Source of the DNA: Lethocerus indicus
Taxonomy: Eukaryota; Arthropoda; Insecta; Hemiptera; Belostomatidae
DNA length: 64,000 nt
Reading direction: 5' to 3'
NCBI GenBank assembly: GCA_019843655.1
Contig: JACDQD010000002.1
Span: 5,342,585-5,406,584, forward strand
Shown: positions 46,491-59,168 of the stretch, piece after piece
How positions within the stretch are numbered: position 1 is the first letter of the stretch
Layout: each line of letters begins with the position of its first letter
Translations under genes and position numbers: made by a program
The notes under the pieces: model-generated
Told to the model about the DNA's origin: nothing
Seen by the model: only the letters and a program-made list of their open reading frames with translations
Databases searched by the model: none

Positions 46491-47416
46491 TGTTGACGAA
46501 CTATCAAAAACTCATTCAAATCATAATGGTTATTTGGCCAGGAAAAATAAATTAAAGTATTTTGACCATATGGCGAATTGTATCCAATTTTCTTTCGCAA
46601 TAACGGATGGGCAATCAGTAACCCGAATAGCAATACAACGCAACCGAAAGGTATATGAGCACAATTAAAAGCAATTCTGTACTCAGACAAATACTCGTCG
46701 TTATTTAATTTGCTCGTTTGTTATTCTGGATAGGTTAAGGGTTCAGCGACAACCGGGTACTCCAAAAGTAACGGTAAGACGTCGTATTTGGCACAAGCAC
46801 ATAGTCGATGGCAAGGAAAGTCGAAACCGAATAATAGTGGATCTCTCTGTAAAGTTTTCAACTTTAGGCTTTATTTCACATCACTTCATTTATAAACAAT
46901 GGCGTTTTTAAATTTGAACAAAACCTAGATTTGTAAAAGTTTTATCGTACAATAAGAATGTTGCATATAACGTTAATATTATGTTTTACGTATCGGAGAA
47001 TCAAATTTCGTTTTTTCGTTTAGTACGCAGGGACGTGCCATTAGTACCACTCTATGCCATTAGAGGCAATAATACAAATACTGCGGTTCATCATAAAATT
47101 AAATTCGTTATTTTACAAATGTAAAAATATCGGTTGAAACGACAAGTGTATTGACACAAGAGCGGCACCAGTGTTATCAGAGAGAAGCGAAATTATCAGA
47201 TAAATCGACAGTCAGTGATTCAGATTCACACTCTGTATGGAGGCTTCAAGATCGACTGGACATCGTTGAAAAGCTTGTTATAATTTGAAATGTACATCAG
47301 GATATCAGCGAATTGTCGGCCAGAAAGGAGGCATTCTGTCAGCACCATCACAACACTGTTAGTAGGCATTAATTAATAATAGCGCTGACAGTACGCTTCT
47401 TAGGTACCGCACTATA

Positions 47417-47460
47417 GCTACTGATGATGGACTCATCTAGGACTGAATCTGGAAAACCGT
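47417..47460 (+). ncRNA. Possible hammerhead-like relic with CTGATGA box
   Basis: GCTA-CTGATGA-TGG, then 18 bases, then CTG-GAAAACCGTC. The canonical CUGAUGA and GAAA boxes are present, and GACTC/GAATC could form an imperfect stem II. The strand after the GTC does not restore the stem I pairing well. It may be a diverged relative of the family motif or chance. Confidence 0.25.
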
Positions 47461-50400
47461 CCCAAACTATGGGCTTTAATGACAGATTGGGGGGTGGTAT
47501 ATATTTTTCGGGTACAAAGCCCCGGTCTGAATGTACAGAGAGATTATGCAGCGTTAATGAATTCTTTCTGGCTGAGAGGCGGCTTAGCGAGAGAGAGAGG
47601 GCATATAATTCCTTGGGTTGAGAAACAGCCGCACTACACGTCAGCTATTTGCATTCATCCTGACTATATTTATCCGGCCGGCGAAGTTCTCCTAGAATAT
47701 AAAATCTATTTTCCGGTCAACGAACCAAGAATAGGATCGAGTGAAACATAAATGAATGGGCAAAAATGAAAGACACAATCTGTTACAAAATTTTAAACAT
47801 TTTTATTGATTTTTTTTTATTCTTTCTTAGCTCTCTCGTGGTTTAACAAATACAACAACGTAGTAGCATCCATTAAAAACTGTTACTTCATTTTCATGTA
47901 GACTTTAACGTTTAGTAAAATTAATATAGAGTGATCTATTAAAACTTAGTTTTTAATTAGAGGAATTACTTGTAATATATAGAGTAATAAGGGACACAGG
48001 TGGTTCTTGCTTAACGCCAAGGTTTGCTCCTTAAAAGCTGCTAAGACTTTATAACTCCCCTATGCGACTGATCTTCGTTAGCGGACTAACGTTAATAGAC
48101 GTTTTCGATTTCATTCATTCTGTCTTCCGACTGAGAACGATCGGCCAGCAATTCGGGCACAACTGGCGTTAAACAAGACGGGTCTATCTTTTAAAATAAT
48201 CGCATAGCAAGTGTACCGTTAGTACATTTTCACACAAATGATGAACAACTCTTAACATTGTTATAATTATAATAAGTATTATTATTATTACTAATATCAT
48301 TAATAATATAGATTTCACACATCGATTTTAACAATTAAAAACAAAACAGAAAATAAAATATATATTTATATATATGTATATGTATAAAATTAATAATAAT
48401 AAGATAATTGGGGGGCCCAAACTAGAAAAAAAGGTTTTATAATTTTTACGAACGATAATTCCGGTTCGGAGAACGGAGAATGGGAGTGGGTTGCTAACTC
48501 CGCAGTAGAAGACTGAGGCCTAGCGATATTTTTTGGCTAATTTTCCCCGCAGGCGCCGGCCTTTTCGCAACTGTTAAATTCGCCGTCCTGATCTTGTTTC
48601 GACCTCGAGAAACAGGAACAACCTAATTACCGGGACACAATATATTAATTTGATGTTGTCAACAAAAAGAATTGATATTTTTTTTTTGCGTTAAACTAGC
48701 AATTAATTTTTAAAACTATACTTTTAACTATTAACGATCCTCCAACCGGAATAAAATAGAACTAATAACGGCTAGGAATAAATAGTATGCCCACAAATAA
48801 TTAGTAAAGCGTATCGAAGGTGTGTTCTAGCCTGAAGAGAATAGAGATACAGGAAAGTGGTATTGAAAAGAGGCGAAAGTGAAGATCTTTTAACTACTGA
48901 AGAACCTGATAACGACTGGGGGTTCGTTTAAAGCCGATTTCCTGGAAAATTTTCGCAAATGTTAAATCCGAGGCAATTAAAAATTAGGCCATACGCGGGA
49001 TGCTGAAGAAGGGGAGTCCACAGTACAACCGAACTTTACATGCCAAGCCTCTAATATGGAACTAGGAATGCTCAAACCAAATACTGACAAAAGTCTGGCA
49101 TGAAAGCTGGGCGCAACTATCCGAACTTAATATTTAATAAGCTGCTACCAATTTTACAACGGCTGATACCCATCCGAATAAATACAGACTTAATGCTTTC
49201 TTTAGCAAACTAATGGTCAAACTAGTGACTTAATAAAGTCAGACAGCCTGTCCAGTTATGAGGGACAATGCATTCTGTCGTGAAGAACCTCCAATACAAC
49301 AACAGACAGCAACGATTAACTACGTGTGAGTATAGCCTTGGTATGGACCATTTCTGCCTATTAAATTCCTAAGGCCAGGGAATCGAGTACAATTGAGGAT
49401 TTTTATAACTAATTTGTGATGAAAGGCCAAAATCTTGCCTAAGGACAGGGCAGATAATTCACATAACTCACTGGGTATAATTTTACAATCTGGGGTCAAT
49501 GCGTAATAATTTACAACCGGGAAGAGTTCTACTAAAACCGTATCAAACACTACTGGCATCCGAAAAAGTAGTGTTTAAATGGCATCCGCTTAATATAAAT
49601 TTCAATATTAATTAATTTTGGCAGTAATTAATTCTTAATTGAATTTATTACTGTGGCAGGCCACCAGTGAGTCTATCCAATAACGTCCTATTCTCCCTAT
49701 CCCAGGTTATTTTTCCCTTCAACTTTTTCCGAGTTTACCGATGCCTCGTAACGATCAATTACGAGCCGAAAGTGGGTCGCAGCCATTTACCCGAAGGCAA
49801 TATGAGCTCGGGGAGCTCCCTCGGCAATTCCATTAAGCCCGACCTAAATTTTGGTGATAATATTCAACCGCATAAAAATAGATTTACACTCGGGGAGGTG
49901 TAAAAGATATTGAAGAATTCGAGGGAGTATTTGTTTAGAGGTCCGCCGGATATTTCGAACATCATCACTCGTGATTAGACTCGATTTCATTAGCTCTAAC
50001 AACATTGGCATTAACAGTTCAATTACTGACGGAATGATATTGAGGACGGCGGAAAACTGAAACCGCTGTGAGTATTGACCAAATAGGCGACCCGAGCGAA
50101 GAAGAGCAAGGATGAGTGTTCTCCAAAACTAAATAGACAGATATCTCTTATGATATTACGGAGCCTTGAATAGGAATCATTTTAAGGGGATTTTTTTAAT
50201 CGTAAAAATTTTTATAAAAACCCATACAATTACAAGATGAATTTTTCATTACCGCACCTCCCTCGAAACGATAGCTGAACCTAATGAAAGATGGTATAAT
50301 TTGTGTTCCTTTTTTGATTCCTTGAGTCTGATTCCCACTTCATAGCTAGTACCTAAACCTCCGACTGACACCTTCTGTCCTACAATCATAGTATTTGTGT

Positions 50401-52804
50401 CCTATTCTCACGGAACTTAAGAACCTTCAATGGCAAACCTCATAACGCAGGATGAACGAAGTGCGTCGCGTTTACACATTTAGGGGAATAGCAGCAAAAA
50501 TACTCCCCAGATGTAACATTCGTTAGTTAAATAACCTTTCCTCATCTATAGCAGTTACAAGAAATTACGTGTATGGGTACAGAGATATATAGAAAAATAG
50601 GTCCAATCGGCGGTATCTTTAAGACACGAAACTAACATTATTTCTTTATTACTGTCTTTTATACGGGAATAATCAGTACGATAATGGGCGACAAGGTTAT
50701 ATATATATCAGACTGACAAGGTTTCCACTCAAATCAACGCACTCCAATCCTGACAAGAACGGCGTAATTCACGTCGAGAAAATTCCAGGAAGGGCAGCGC
50801 CGGCCCCAGGGGAGTGCGGAAACTTTTAAAAAAGTATTTTCCGATAGATCAGTTGAAGTGGGGTAGGACAAGAGGCGCAGGGCCTAGGGCAAGCTACCAG
50901 GTAGGAAGTGGCTCCACTCAAAGCCATTAACCTATTTATAGGACGGGAAAGGAAAGCCCTTGGCCTTGGCGGGACACAAGTGGCCTCCTCCCGGTCCGGA
51001 CAGCGAGTGTCTGTCGCGGCCCCACTCAAAGGCGGCGGCGCCTAATCACAAGAGGCGGGGGGGCCTCCAAAAAGGGCACCACCAAAATCAAACCGACCCT
51101 ACCAACAGTCAAAACTGAGATTGAGCTCAAAAAGAATGCCGGCCAACGTAATATCTCTTAAGGATAGTCGTCGTTTCTTCAAACTTTCATGAAATGGATA
51201 TAATCCATTATAAGGCTTCATGGCTAATGTGGAAACGTACCCTGGCGCGTCCGTAACCGTATGGGCGCCTACAGTAGGACGTTGTGTCCTAGGAACTTCC
51301 GAGGAAAATATTCGTCAAGCGAATATTTTTCACTTTATATTTGATTATCGTATATAATCCAGTTTTTCTGGTATTTCACTAAATTCCCACTAATTATATA
51401 TGGATAATATTAATAAGAAATAAGGTTAAACTTAACACTTTCAAAACCTGGGAACACCCGCTCGAGTTCCGTTGACGATATCGCGTAGGCTAAAACTTCG
51501 TTTCTTCCCAAGTTGGTAAAGTACGTTTTCAATAAATACTAACAAGTAATGGAGCAGTATTATCCGTACTAACAGAAATTCTCAATAATGATCGAGAACA
51601 TGTACATTTCAGTTTTATCTCAATGCTTATAATAAACTGTAGGCATCAAAAAGTGACCAGCGGTAATATGAAACATATGGTAAAGGGCGAAGAATGGGGA
51701 AATATCCGGAAGTATGACTGTTCGCCACGAGTTAGTGATTTACAGCTGGCCGAAATCGATCTGATGTTAGATCACACCTCAAAATAGTCAACATCTGAGT
51801 GATCAGAAAGATATTTGCGTAAGACGAAATCATTTTTTGCCCACTCTGTGTTCGTTCACCAGCTGTGCACTCACATTTTTTTTTGGAATCGATTTTCAGT
51901 ATATTCATATCTCGTAAGCTCAAGAAAAGGCTCCAGAGTTTCAATTTCAGTATGAAAGATCTCTCACCTAAATAGGACCCCTTAAATATACATCTCGGGT
52001 CAGGTAATATTTTCCTTTGTCTAACGATTTATCTTGAATCAAAGGACATCAGTTCACTATTTATATTTACAAATTGATCCGTTTGTATTCGGAATAAATT
52101 AATCGTCCGTATGATTATCTCGCGTCGATTAATCGCGGTCAATAGTATTCGTTAAATACATGTTACTCACGCGTGCCGGTTTAACGATGAGTCATCCTGT
52201 TAGCACTATTACACAAACCCTGGGTAAATGAAGGCTAATAAATATATGTATAAGCGTCTAAATTGGCCACGATAAGTTCATTTTGTCGTTTCATGGAAAA
52301 TACGTTGCGTTAGTATAGGGCAGTAACCGTCTGTCCTCACGAAATTATATCGGTAAATAAAATATTAATAGCTATGACTTAATATTTATTCGCTTTAAGT
52401 CTGAAATTATTTTACTTCCTATTGTCACATGACGATGATCAGAAACCGATACCGGACCTAACATCCGGTAAAAATTATGGAGACAATACAGATATATGAT
52501 TTTTAATTAGAAGAATGAATATGTATTTCATAACGCGTTTTAAATACGGCGAATAATAATTTATTTATTGATTAAAAAAATTCTGGAACCTTCGTCCTTT
52601 TAACTGACCGATAATTACTATGGAGAAATTAGTTCAGAGAAGATAATCAATGCGTCCAACCTATTATCGGAGGCTGGAGCGAAGACGAATCCTATCTTTA
52701 TTGTCTTGTTTTTTTTTTTAAACAAATTGGTCATTAGCACTGACCAGAAATAAATTCCATCTAGAAATCAAATTTTGAACCAAATGATAACGAAGTTTAT
52801 TTTA

Positions 52805-52828
52805 CATACACACACACACACACACACA
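52805..52828. repeat. AC microsatellite
   Basis: About twelve CA units. Confidence 0.92.
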
Positions 52829-52898
52829 AAAAATTCTACTTGTTTTAAATTGATTAAGGTAATTAAGGAGGGAAAAAAGGAAGCCAAGTAGGACTTAC

Positions 52899-52925
52899 CA
52901 ACTTGTAATGGCTAATCTTCTGAAA
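52899..52925 (-). CDS. Candidate microexon (27 or 21 nt)
   Basis: On the - strand an acceptor (TTTAGCTTTTTTAATAACAG) is followed by 27 bases ending CAAGTTG|GTAAGTCC, a strong donor. A second AG six bases in (TTTCAG) would give a 21-nt version. Both lengths are multiples of three. One frame reads FQKISHYKL, another FRRLAITS. It lies on the same strand as the candidates at 28737 and 59120. Microexons of this size are common in neuronal and muscle genes, but I recognise no protein. Confidence 0.33.
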
Positions 52926-54614
52926 CTGTTATTAAAAAAGCTAAACTTATTAGTTTTCAAAGCATCATTCCTTCTTTATTTCAAATTTAATCTGAAAGTT
53001 ATTTAACTTAACAACAGGGCTGTTAATAAGTACAGTTTTCAAAAGAGCAAACCTTGATTAATTAACATTCGGTTAAAGTTAAATTTTCATTAGAATTAGG
53101 AACAAATTTGTTTTGGAACATATTCTTTTATAAGTGCGCCTTTTGTTCCATTCCCAAAATTCTAGCGATTTTCTTAACTCGAATTTATATAAAATATCCT
53201 CTCATTTTCCTTAGTTCGTGATGAAATAATATATTTATTGAGAGACTAATAAGTCCGTTACTTTTGAATACCTGATGCCTATTTCAAGTGACATCATATG
53301 CTGTTGACACATCGTGTTTGTATATAAGTGAATTCTTCCATATATACCAAACGAGAACAGTTATCCTTCCATAAACTATATACGGCTTATCGAGTTGAAA
53401 TTCTGCCCGCATTTTCCTCGTCGGAGGAACAAAATCGAACAGGATTATGTTACATAAGAGTGCCAAAAGTATTAAAAAATATATTATTTGACAGTAACGT
53501 TATATAAGAAAGAAAAGAAATTATGATCTGTCAATTTGAACTGAAAATTCGGATCGCGAAATGTTTTGGTAAAATAAAACGTCACATTTGCACAACACGA
53601 TACAGAAACTGTTACAAAGAATACGGTGAAAGTGATTAAAGTATTATTAGTTATTGTAAAATACTTTTTAGATACATTTATAATTCCGACTATTGGTAAA
53701 GTATAGACAATAAATTTGATGTCTATAGATTTAAAAATTTTATCTTGACATCTGATTCTGTAATCTATAAGTAACTAATGGATAATAACTAAAAAAAATA
53801 AATTGAAACCAAAATGGTAGTTAATTACTGCTTAAATTTCATCTGGTCTATAATCATCATTCTATTTCATTCTGTGGATATGGAGAAGCGGAAGGTTTTT
53901 ACACCTGGTCTGCACTTAATTACAGCGTTCAAGTGCAATGTACACAACGACCACTCCCCCAATTTAATTAATGATTCGATAGTCTGTGATTTATCAACCG
54001 ACCTCTCTCTCCGCACGATTCATTTTCACCTTATAATAATCATTTTCAAATGAATACGATCATGCCGTCAGCGCAGCAATTAGCTGTGTTATATATATGT
54101 ATTGTATATACGCTAAGTATTCTCACAACGTGCATTTTAGCAATATAACAATGGTAACAATAAACTGTGCATGCATAACTGTTAGATTTGACAACAAACA
54201 CACAATTATAAACATAGATTTTCATGTCGATTTACACGAACAAAGTAGTTTCAACTCAAACCCAAGAGCAATTTCCATTACGTTGATAGTGGTCAAGAGC
54301 GTTAACTTTTTTCACTCGCGACTAATAAACGAGATTGAGAAACACGATTAATTTGACGTTATTAAAATTGCACCACCTGTCTTTAGGCAGCTGCTTAGCA
54401 ACGCTTAGCCAAAATAAAGCATCGTGACCTCCAATTCATCCCTATGCATAATAAGTGACTGCCTCCGTGGTTGTGGTGTTCATGGTTACGAACCCCAAGA
54501 ATATAATGAATTCGAACTTCGATCTTACAAGCATTCATAAACGAAAATACAAGCTAGGATGAATGAACGCTTGAATTACAGAGTATAAATGCCGTGTCCT
54601 GTATGTTTTTTCAG
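52926..54614. other. No feature seen
   Basis: AT-rich DNA with short unsupported open frames. Confidence 0.4.
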
Positions 54615-54712
54615 TCTGTTCATAGAAGCCGGGGGGCGCCTGAGCTCTAGACATGTTTACGAAAATATTACAAAAAAAGGCTTTACAGAAAACACCGTTT
54701 ACATAAGCATAT
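54615..54712 (+). CDS. Weak candidate exon (98 nt)
   Basis: A strong acceptor-like CCTGTATGTTTTTTCAG is followed by a frame open for about 43 codons that includes HVYENITKKGFTENTVYIS. A possible donor is CATAT|GTATGT. The length and acceptor are suggestive, but the donor is weak and I recognise no family. Confidence 0.15.
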
Positions 54713-57700
54713 GTATGTATTTACATGAAAAATGGATGTTGCAGTAAACAATTTTTTGGGTTTCGGGTCAGATGGAACCAAACGGATAAATAAGAATTCG
54801 GGACTCAATAAACACAGTGTCCATGCCGCTATTGACGCAATTTGAAATTTCATGAAAATTTATACGCGTTCAATATCTTACGTTCTATCACAGAATACAG
54901 GTCAATGGGGGGATCCATTTAGTTGGTAACAATCGTTATTCACCATTCCGCAGTCACAGTTAGAAAGGGTTTTGTATAAAACCCTTTAAAAAAAAGCCTG
55001 CGTCAATTGTAAGTTGCAAATTATTGTCCCAATAGTAATTTAGTATAATAGTTAATTTTCATAAGCAACTAGAAAAACATAGTTGTTTTCTGAAGAAGAA
55101 AAGTAATTCTCGAATCCATCAAAGTGAATATTTTTTCGGCGTCATGGACTTGTAATTGATGTACGTTACATTTACAGATAACAAGCTCCCTGAAGTTAAG
55201 CATTCTAGGCGAGCTATTGTTTAGTCCTGGGTAATAATAAATATTCGGTAATTATTAAAAGAACGGGGAAACAATAACAGTGCCGCAAATAACACCAGTC
55301 GATGTACTAATGCTCTTTTTTGTGGCGCTGCTCAACTTCTTATCAAAGCTAAAATACAGTCCCAGTTCTAACAGTTCGAATGGGAGACGGTCACGGAATT
55401 TTCCTTTTAACTCTCGACCGAAAACCGGCAGAGGTCAGTTATTTCGCAACACGCTCATGGAACACGGGGTATTTGCATACATATTAGGGCCGGGCGAAAG
55501 CTAAATGAAGAAAACTATTTTGCAAACACGTACAACTCATTTCGACGGAATATTCTACGGAATAACTGTTTTATATAAAAGGCCTGCCGCTTTGTTTCTT
55601 GTCAGGACGCACGCTTTCCTTTCGCAATGGTAACAATGTTGGATAGATGTCTGATCCTTCTGAACTTATACAAGAAAACAGCTACACCCCGTTTTAATAC
55701 ACGAAAAGGCTAATATTATAGCTTCATCATGCAAACGGGCATGTTTAAGGGATACGACTCACTGCTGTAGCTCAGTGACCCTTTATTAGATCTATCCATA
55801 TCTCCTACTTCGGCGTTATCAGTGGTCTTGAGCTTAACTGATAAGACTAAAGAAGGAAGAGATACGGCCAGAGCTTTAAGGGGTGTTCCGTACGCGGTTT
55901 CATTCGTGAAGCACAGACCTAAAGATATGTAGGCAAAATCTCAGTCGTCTGGGTTATAGATTGCTGATCGGAAGTTCGTACATAACGGAGTGTGTATCCG
56001 TCGGGGAAAGGAATATCAAAGCCTCAAACCCAGCACAGCCGCGTAATCAGCTAGCTAGAAACTAATCAACCACCAAATCAATTCCGTACAGGAGATTAAA
56101 ATGGCCCATCAGCCGGACTGCTCCGATCCCGAGGTGTATTTTGCACGCATGCGTTGGTCCGCCATGCGTGTGCGATGGGCGTTGGTCCCTTGTTGTACAC
56201 TGTTTTCGGGTACGACTATTTCTATTAACATACTACTACTCCAGGTAGTAAATAATATATAAGACGAATTTACATTCAGTTCTATGCGTGAGCCTTGAAT
56301 TAGACTCAAACCTAGTTCCAGGTTTTTAAAAATGACCGGTACATTCAATCATTGGAAAAGCACGCTTTTTAATCACGGATTGGTAATCAATATACGGGAC
56401 TGGATACCGTAAACGCCAACAATTGATGACAGCGTTTTTCATTCAACATTTTGCTCAGTTATGTCGATTCTGAAAAATTGTATATTTGGGGAGGCGTGTG
56501 ACTGCCTAAGGGGGAGGTTTACAGGCTGAAAGGCCTACTGTTGCTTCGAAGCCTATTAGAGTGTAAAAGGGTTGAGGGGTCGGAGGGTGAAACGGTTTAA
56601 CCCCGGCCCTAAATGGACGCCCTTCCCCTCCATTGTCCCCTTCGACCTTTTGTCTTGTTTCCAACTACCCCACAGAGCCAACAGAAGTGGATAAAAAAAC
56701 ATTTCAAATCGTGATTTATATCGTTTTACTCCGATGTACGGGGAGAATGGATAAGATGAATCGGGGGGAACGCTTCATCCGGGAGTTCTCCCTTCATACG
56801 GACCACTGGCCGATGACTCATTCCCAGACTAAAAGTTACAATAATAAATACAAAAATCAGGCCATTATCATCACACTGGTAATCGAAAGAAATAAACACG
56901 GCCTCAAGTTTCGAAAGTAGGTTTTTACTTCATGTTACACAGGCTATGGTGTTCAATGGGTTAACAGTTTATGTGAACAATTCTGACCGTTTTGTTGGGA
57001 ACATATTTTGGTGGAAACTACCAAATTATGAACAGGTGTTGTTATCGATAAAAGAGCATCTCGGTTTGATTTGATTGCAATTTCAACTTTCAAAAATTTC
57101 GTTCTTCAACCAACTGAGCGATATCCAGGTTGCCCACCCAATATACTCCTTACACACTTAAAACTGTTCTGAGCTTGTACATCTACATTTAGTTGTAATA
57201 ATGTATACACGTATGAGCTGATATGAATAATAATGATAGTAATTACAGATAGTAGTTCTACAGACGTTTCTGTATGCAAACGATTGTTAAACACATACAA
57301 ACGTCCGCAGCACACAAGCACACACACAACAGGCTGTACCGGACTAGCGTCGGGAACAAAAAGAAAAAGCAAATAATCTGAAACAAAATAAAATATCTCA
57401 CTAATGGTGAGATATTCCTTGCCCTCACAGGCGACCACACTAATATTTAAACGGTGCCACTGGCTGTTCTGAGTTTCGTTTTACACAATTTTTAGAAGCT
57501 TAAGTTGTGCTTTTTCTATAGAAAACATTTAACAAGAGGAGGAGATAGAGTTCTGGTTGCTAATATTCAACAGCTGTGTTCAATCCAAATTATACAGTCT
57601 GAAAGTGGTCTAAATTAAATAACCTAACGAAGAGGTGGCTTATATTGTAGGGCTTCTTTCGAAGTTGTGTCACTCCAAAAGTTGACTACCGAACCTGTTT

Positions 57701-59119
57701 ATTAACTATAAGTGCTCAGATTAGGAGTAGTCCCAGTTCAGTATTTAAAACTTTAATTTCGAGAAACGATAGGACCTTTTTCGTCCGGCTCGTTATCTTC
57801 ACTTATACCACCGTCCATTCTTATCTGTTTGCATTTTTTTTTGTAATCCTGAATAACAGGAAGTTTCCAGAGCTGCTTTCGGACTTTCTGAGAATAATTT
57901 TCATTTCTTCAATTTTGTTCTTCCTCTACTCCACATGCTACAAATGCTAAATTGTATAATGCAGTTCAGTAGTCTACACGACTACTAACTAAGTTTTCCA
58001 CTTGTTTCAATCTAACATTTTCCCCTCATTGTTAGATCTTGGATTTTAACGTTTCGATTCGAACATTCAACCTGCAGCCACGCCCAAATATCGCACATGG
58101 ATTAGCTTCTTTTTCCTCTTTCTTTTTAATAACGCCTTCCAACCATCTTAATTGTCTTCGAAAGTTAATTCCTTATAAGATTGCTCTTATGCCTATCTCT
58201 CAAATTTCATAACTTCATATACTTCAATAATTATATCCTCGACCAAGCCAGCTATTAAAATCTCTGTTTTAATACTGTTTATCATTTCATACGATATTAA
58301 TAAAATGTTTTCCTTAACGATTATATCTTTTAATATTTTAATACGGTTATATCGATAATTTAAAGCGATAGACAGATAGAAAGTAAGATTTAGTCTTCTT
58401 TTAAACATAACTCCAAGATAAAATTACGAAATCTATCAACAAATAACAATGTTCGTTTATCACGACAATTTTTTTGTGGATACATGATTTCATGTATTGA
58501 AAGGGGTCCCTTAGATGTAATTAAAGCCGAGGGGAAGTGGATTAAGATTTTCGGCAACTGAGATATTCGAAATGCGTTGAGCGTACCGTGGACGGACAGG
58601 GGCAAAAATGCGCTGTTGCGCGCGAGACACCATTGAAACGACTAAAAATGACTCGTAGGGGAGTTCCCGGGCCGAGAATGCCCAATCAGTATCGGAGAAA
58701 GTGCGACGTTTCACCCACATTACAATGGCCGTCATCAGCCCAGATCAATACCCGGACAGCCATCCCCCCCCAAGGGGCTACTCACAGCATGCAGTTCACT
58801 ACTACTCACTCTCTTCACACTACTGCAACTTCGAATCACAATACTGGCCATGCAGAAATAAATAAAAAACAGACAACCAACGTTAATGTAAAGAACGAAT
58901 TAACGAAAAAAAACAAGTTCTAGCCATCCGGTTAAAATTGCCAAGCTATGATTAGTAGAATTGGATCTTTCTTTCGCAAACAGCTTTCACGCGACAGATC
59001 TCTCATTTTGCAATAAACATGTATATAGCCAATATGTGTTAATGATTATTACTCGATGTTAAAACTGTATACATAACTATAAGTTACTATGCTATGCCAC
59101 AATGTTAATAATTACTTAC
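54713..59119. other. Region without recognised genes
   Basis: Short unsupported frames on both strands. An acceptor-like tract on the - strand ends near 55090 (ACTTTTCTTCTTCAG), with all frames closing soon after. A TGTAGCTCAGTG at 55767 resembles a tRNA A box but has no matching B box. Confidence 0.4.
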
Positions 59120-59168
59120 GAAAGTAGAACACTAAGCGAGTTAAGATAGCTACACAACGGCAACGTAC
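59120..59168 (-). other. Candidate recursive splice site or 49-nt exon
   Basis: On the - strand a long T-rich tract ends GTTGCAG and is followed at once by GTACGT, so acceptor and donor are juxtaposed (CAG|GTACGT) as in recursive splicing of long insect introns. Forty-nine bases on there is a second donor, CTTTC|GTAAGTAAT, so the segment could instead be an ordinary or recursive-splice exon. Two of three frames are open. The site supports a long - strand intron that could continue to 52925 and 28787. Confidence 0.35.

Larger units (their letters stand above)
46491..52898. other. Region without recognised genes
   Basis: Contains a hammerhead-like candidate of another type (47417-47460), AT-rich low complexity near 48280-48400 and a GC-rich patch at about 50790-51070. 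An AC microsatellite is at 52805-52828. No gene is supported. Confidence 0.4.

Noticed and set aside
55760..55790. tRNA A box at TGTAGCTCAGTG
   Set aside because: No B box or cloverleaf follows within the expected distance.
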